Made by a program: the position numbers and the translations under genes. From positions 1-64,000 of the forward strand of contig JAITUZ010000059.1 in NCBI GenBank assembly GCA_031286065.1: 64,000 bases of DNA, written 5' to 3'. Under the pieces are notes generated by a model that ran no database searches, was not told where the DNA came from, and saw nothing but the letters and a program-made list of their open reading frames with translations. Of the stretch, positions 62,658 through 64,000 are shown piece after piece; positions within the stretch are counted from its first letter, which is position 1; every line of letters starts with the position of its first letter. The DNA is from Candidatus Methanimicrococcus odontotermitis. Lineage in GTDB: Archaea; Halobacteriota; Methanosarcinia; Methanosarcinales; Methanosarcinaceae.

Positions 62658-63437
62658 TTAAATCTCCTCGTTTGCAATGCATCGGATCCGGTCAAAATTT
62701 TTAATCTCCGATGTGAGTTTCTTGTAGTATCTGACTTCATCGAAAGCTTCGATGCCTTTTTCATCAAAATCTTCCAAAAGAATCCGGTCTTCTTGAGTGA
62801 AAATTGTACCTCGTCCATCCAATTGGGAAACTGTTATGAAAAGATAAACTTCGCCAACTTCAATCAAAGAATCACCGTATTCCATGAATCCGTAGTATCC
62901 TTGATCATACTTTTCATAATCTTCCAAACGAGTGTCGCTTTCGCGAATAAATTCTTTCGTAACATAATCAGCTGTGTAATAGCCGCCGATTTGCTTTAAT
63001 TCAATTTCCCTTTTCAGAGCCGGTCCTTTTATCAATTCAATGATTTCGACATCAAAAAGATTGTACGGATTTCGTAGTTCATTTGGCTGAGCTTGATAGT
63101 TCCCTTTGTGTTCGACAACTCTGCCGATGAAAATATGGTCGGAATAAGCAACATTGAACTCATCAGAAGTTTTGCTGTATTTTTCCATGTCCAATTCATA
63201 GGCATCTAGCATTTTGGATGTTCCTTCTCTTAATCGGAGATAATCGTCCTTCGTAACATTTTGATGATAGGTCTCAGCCATGCTTTTTTTAAACATTTGG
63301 AAATCATATTCAGCCTGCTCTGCTTCAGACATCTCTGAATATGGGACAAAATCCCCGATTGTTGCAAAAGATAAAGCCAAAAGGGAAAGGATTGCAAGCG
63401 AAAAAACTAATATCAGCTTGCCTTTTTTTGAAATCAT
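62658..63437 (-). CDS. Exported partner protein of protease pair 4
   Basis: 259 residues, the longest partner. Signal/anchor helix 7-27 and a charged helical insert (about 35-95: E-M-S-E-A-E-Q-A-E-Y and following) precede the core. The core has A-Y-S-D-H-I-F-I-G-R-V near 97, P-Y-N-L-F-D-V-E-I-I-E-L-I-K-G near 124-138, I-E-L-K-Q-I-G-G-Y, and I-E-V-G-E-V-Y-L-F-I-T-V near 190-202. The order is the same as in the other partners, though sequence identity is low. GGGGG 9 bases before the ATG lies in the end of the protease gene; the genes are 5 bases apart. Confidence 0.78.
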   Translation of the reverse strand: MISKKGKLILVFSLAILSLLALSFATIGDFVPYSEMSEAEQAEYDFQMFKKSMAETYHQNVTKDDYLRLREGTSKMLDAYELDMEKYSKTSDEFNVAYSDHIFIGRVVEHKGNYQAQPNELRNPYNLFDVEIIELIKGPALKREIELKQIGGYYTADYVTKEFIRESDTRLEDYEKYDQGYYGFMEYGDSLIEVGEVYLFITVSQLDGRGTIFTQEDRILLEDFDEKGIEAFDEVRYYKKLTSEIKNFDRIRCIANEEI

Positions 63438-63442
63438 TTATT

Positions 63443-63922
63443 TTACCCCCACAAACAATTATACACTTCTTTGTCTTTCGTTCCCAAATAAGTTTGACTG
63501 GATTTCCCTTGTTTCATAACGTTTCCTGAAATACCGATCTCATTAATCCCTAAAGCATGTCCAAGCTCATGGGTCAATGTTTTTTGTTTTTCAGCGGGAG
63601 TGAATGGAGTGTTGTTTCCACTCGTGGTACTATTCATGTATCCTGCATGGATATGCTTTGCATTCGGAGAATAAACATCAACGATATAGAGATCTTCAAG
63701 GGTAAGAAGTGTATCCTTGCTAATGTTTACTTTTTTCATAGCGTTCCATGTTGAGATTGAAGCATTCCATTCACTGGAATATTTGGTTGAACCAGTCCAT
63801 TGGATGCCTTTTCCCCAATCGACAGCATCATCTCCCGCCGGCAGATGATAACTGCAAGCAGATGCGAGTGGACTAATCAAAAAGATGCATAACACACCTA
63901 ATATTATTAGTTTAAATTGCAT
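63443..63922 (-). CDS. Secreted matrixin-like zinc metalloprotease (pair 4)
   Basis: 159 residues from ATG 63922 (AGGAGATAA upstream; the open frame extends further without a site). Signal peptide 1-21 with a Cys at 23 directly after (S-A-C), so lipid attachment is possible. I-Q-W-T-G-S-T-K-Y and S-I-S-T-W-N match the other copies. The zinc motif is H118-E119-L-G-H122-A-L-G-I-N-E128, again with Glu at the third-ligand position as in pair 2. The Met-turn is M136 in G-N-V-M-K. It is the most diverged of the right-hand proteases. Confidence 0.85.
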   Translation of the reverse strand: MQFKLIILGVLCIFLISPLASACSYHLPAGDDAVDWGKGIQWTGSTKYSSEWNASISTWNAMKKVNISKDTLLTLEDLYIVDVYSPNAKHIHAGYMNSTTSGNNTPFTPAEKQKTLTHELGHALGINEIGISGNVMKQGKSSQTYLGTKDKEVYNCLWG

Positions 63923-63934
63923 TTTGTTATCTCC

Positions 63935-64000
63935 TATTTTTAATTTGAATACTTTTAAATACTTAAAAATCAAAGATAGGAGTGAATTCAATAGATAACT
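63935..64000 (-). promoter_or_regulatory. Shared promoter of cassette 4, cut by the window end
   Basis: The 66 bases visible match the upstream regions of cassettes 2 and 3, including the TATA-like TTTTTAAGTATTTAAAAG (complement of 63952-63969). The repeat continues beyond the window, so more of the array may lie to the right. Confidence 0.6.

Overview
The window comes from a methanogenic euryarchaeon, most probably a member of the Methanosarcinaceae (possibly a small-genome, host-associated relative such as Methanimicrococcus; the genus is inference). The evidence: a complete A-type ATPase operon in the order H-I-K-E-C-F-A-B-D, methanogenesis marker protein 4 (MtxX), a surface protein with two S-layer-related duplication domains, CetZ, AglB, archaeal uS15, archaeal-type CCA enzyme, cupin-type phosphoglucose isomerase and 3-dehydroquinate synthase II. 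Many genes have a clear Shine-Dalgarno sequence, and starts are ATG, GTG or TTG. I read the stop codons of 53 genes and found only TAA and TGA. The absence of TAG is what one expects of an organism that keeps TAG for pyrrolysine.

Layout. 0-2.7 kb: possible 3' end of a structured RNA, tRNA-Cys, two divergent related lipoproteins and an AIM24 protein. 2.7-6.4 kb (minus strand): aroB'-aroD-aroE-mtxX operon. 6.4-10.6 kb: S-layer-like protein, pilin-like protein and tRNA-Arg. 11-17.6 kb: ilvE, DRG GTPase, VOC protein, hisS, uS15 and a MATE exporter. 17.7-20.5 kb: CetZ and a secreted, membrane-anchored protein. 20.6-23.5 kb: NAD de novo genes nadC, nadX and nadA. 23.6-26.8 kb: UbiA prenyltransferase, polyprenyl diphosphate synthase and a radical SAM protein. 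27.3-35.6 kb: the ATPase operon. 35.7-38.3 kb: decayed genes. 38.4-46 kb: acyl-CoA ligase, a fused ECF transporter, a MutS-family protein and a queuosine/archaeosine precursor transporter. 46.2-47.5 kb: first metalloprotease/partner pair. 47.7-58.8 kb: cca, aglB, hisD, pgi, flippase, exonuclease and gdhA. 59-64 kb: a tandem array of three more metalloprotease/partner cassettes, cut by the window end.

Most of the window is housekeeping. The unusual part is the repeated two-gene cassette. Each cassette has a secreted matrixin-like zinc protease (HExxHxxGxxH/E plus a Met-turn) followed within 1-13 bases by a gene for an exported beta-rich protein. The partner's pattern (Ala/Val-Asp-hydrophobic core, alternating strands, N-I-K-G turn, G-x-V-Y-x-F-L-A-Y-A strand) resembles the NTR/TIMP fold, the fold of animal metalloprotease inhibitors. 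Four pairs are present, plus an orphan partner at 37.6 kb killed by one in-frame TAA. The right-hand cassettes share promoters and flanks, including a 194-base flank copy with one mismatch although the genes have diverged. The protease-inhibitor reading is inference; the pairing, motifs and repeats are read directly from the sequence.
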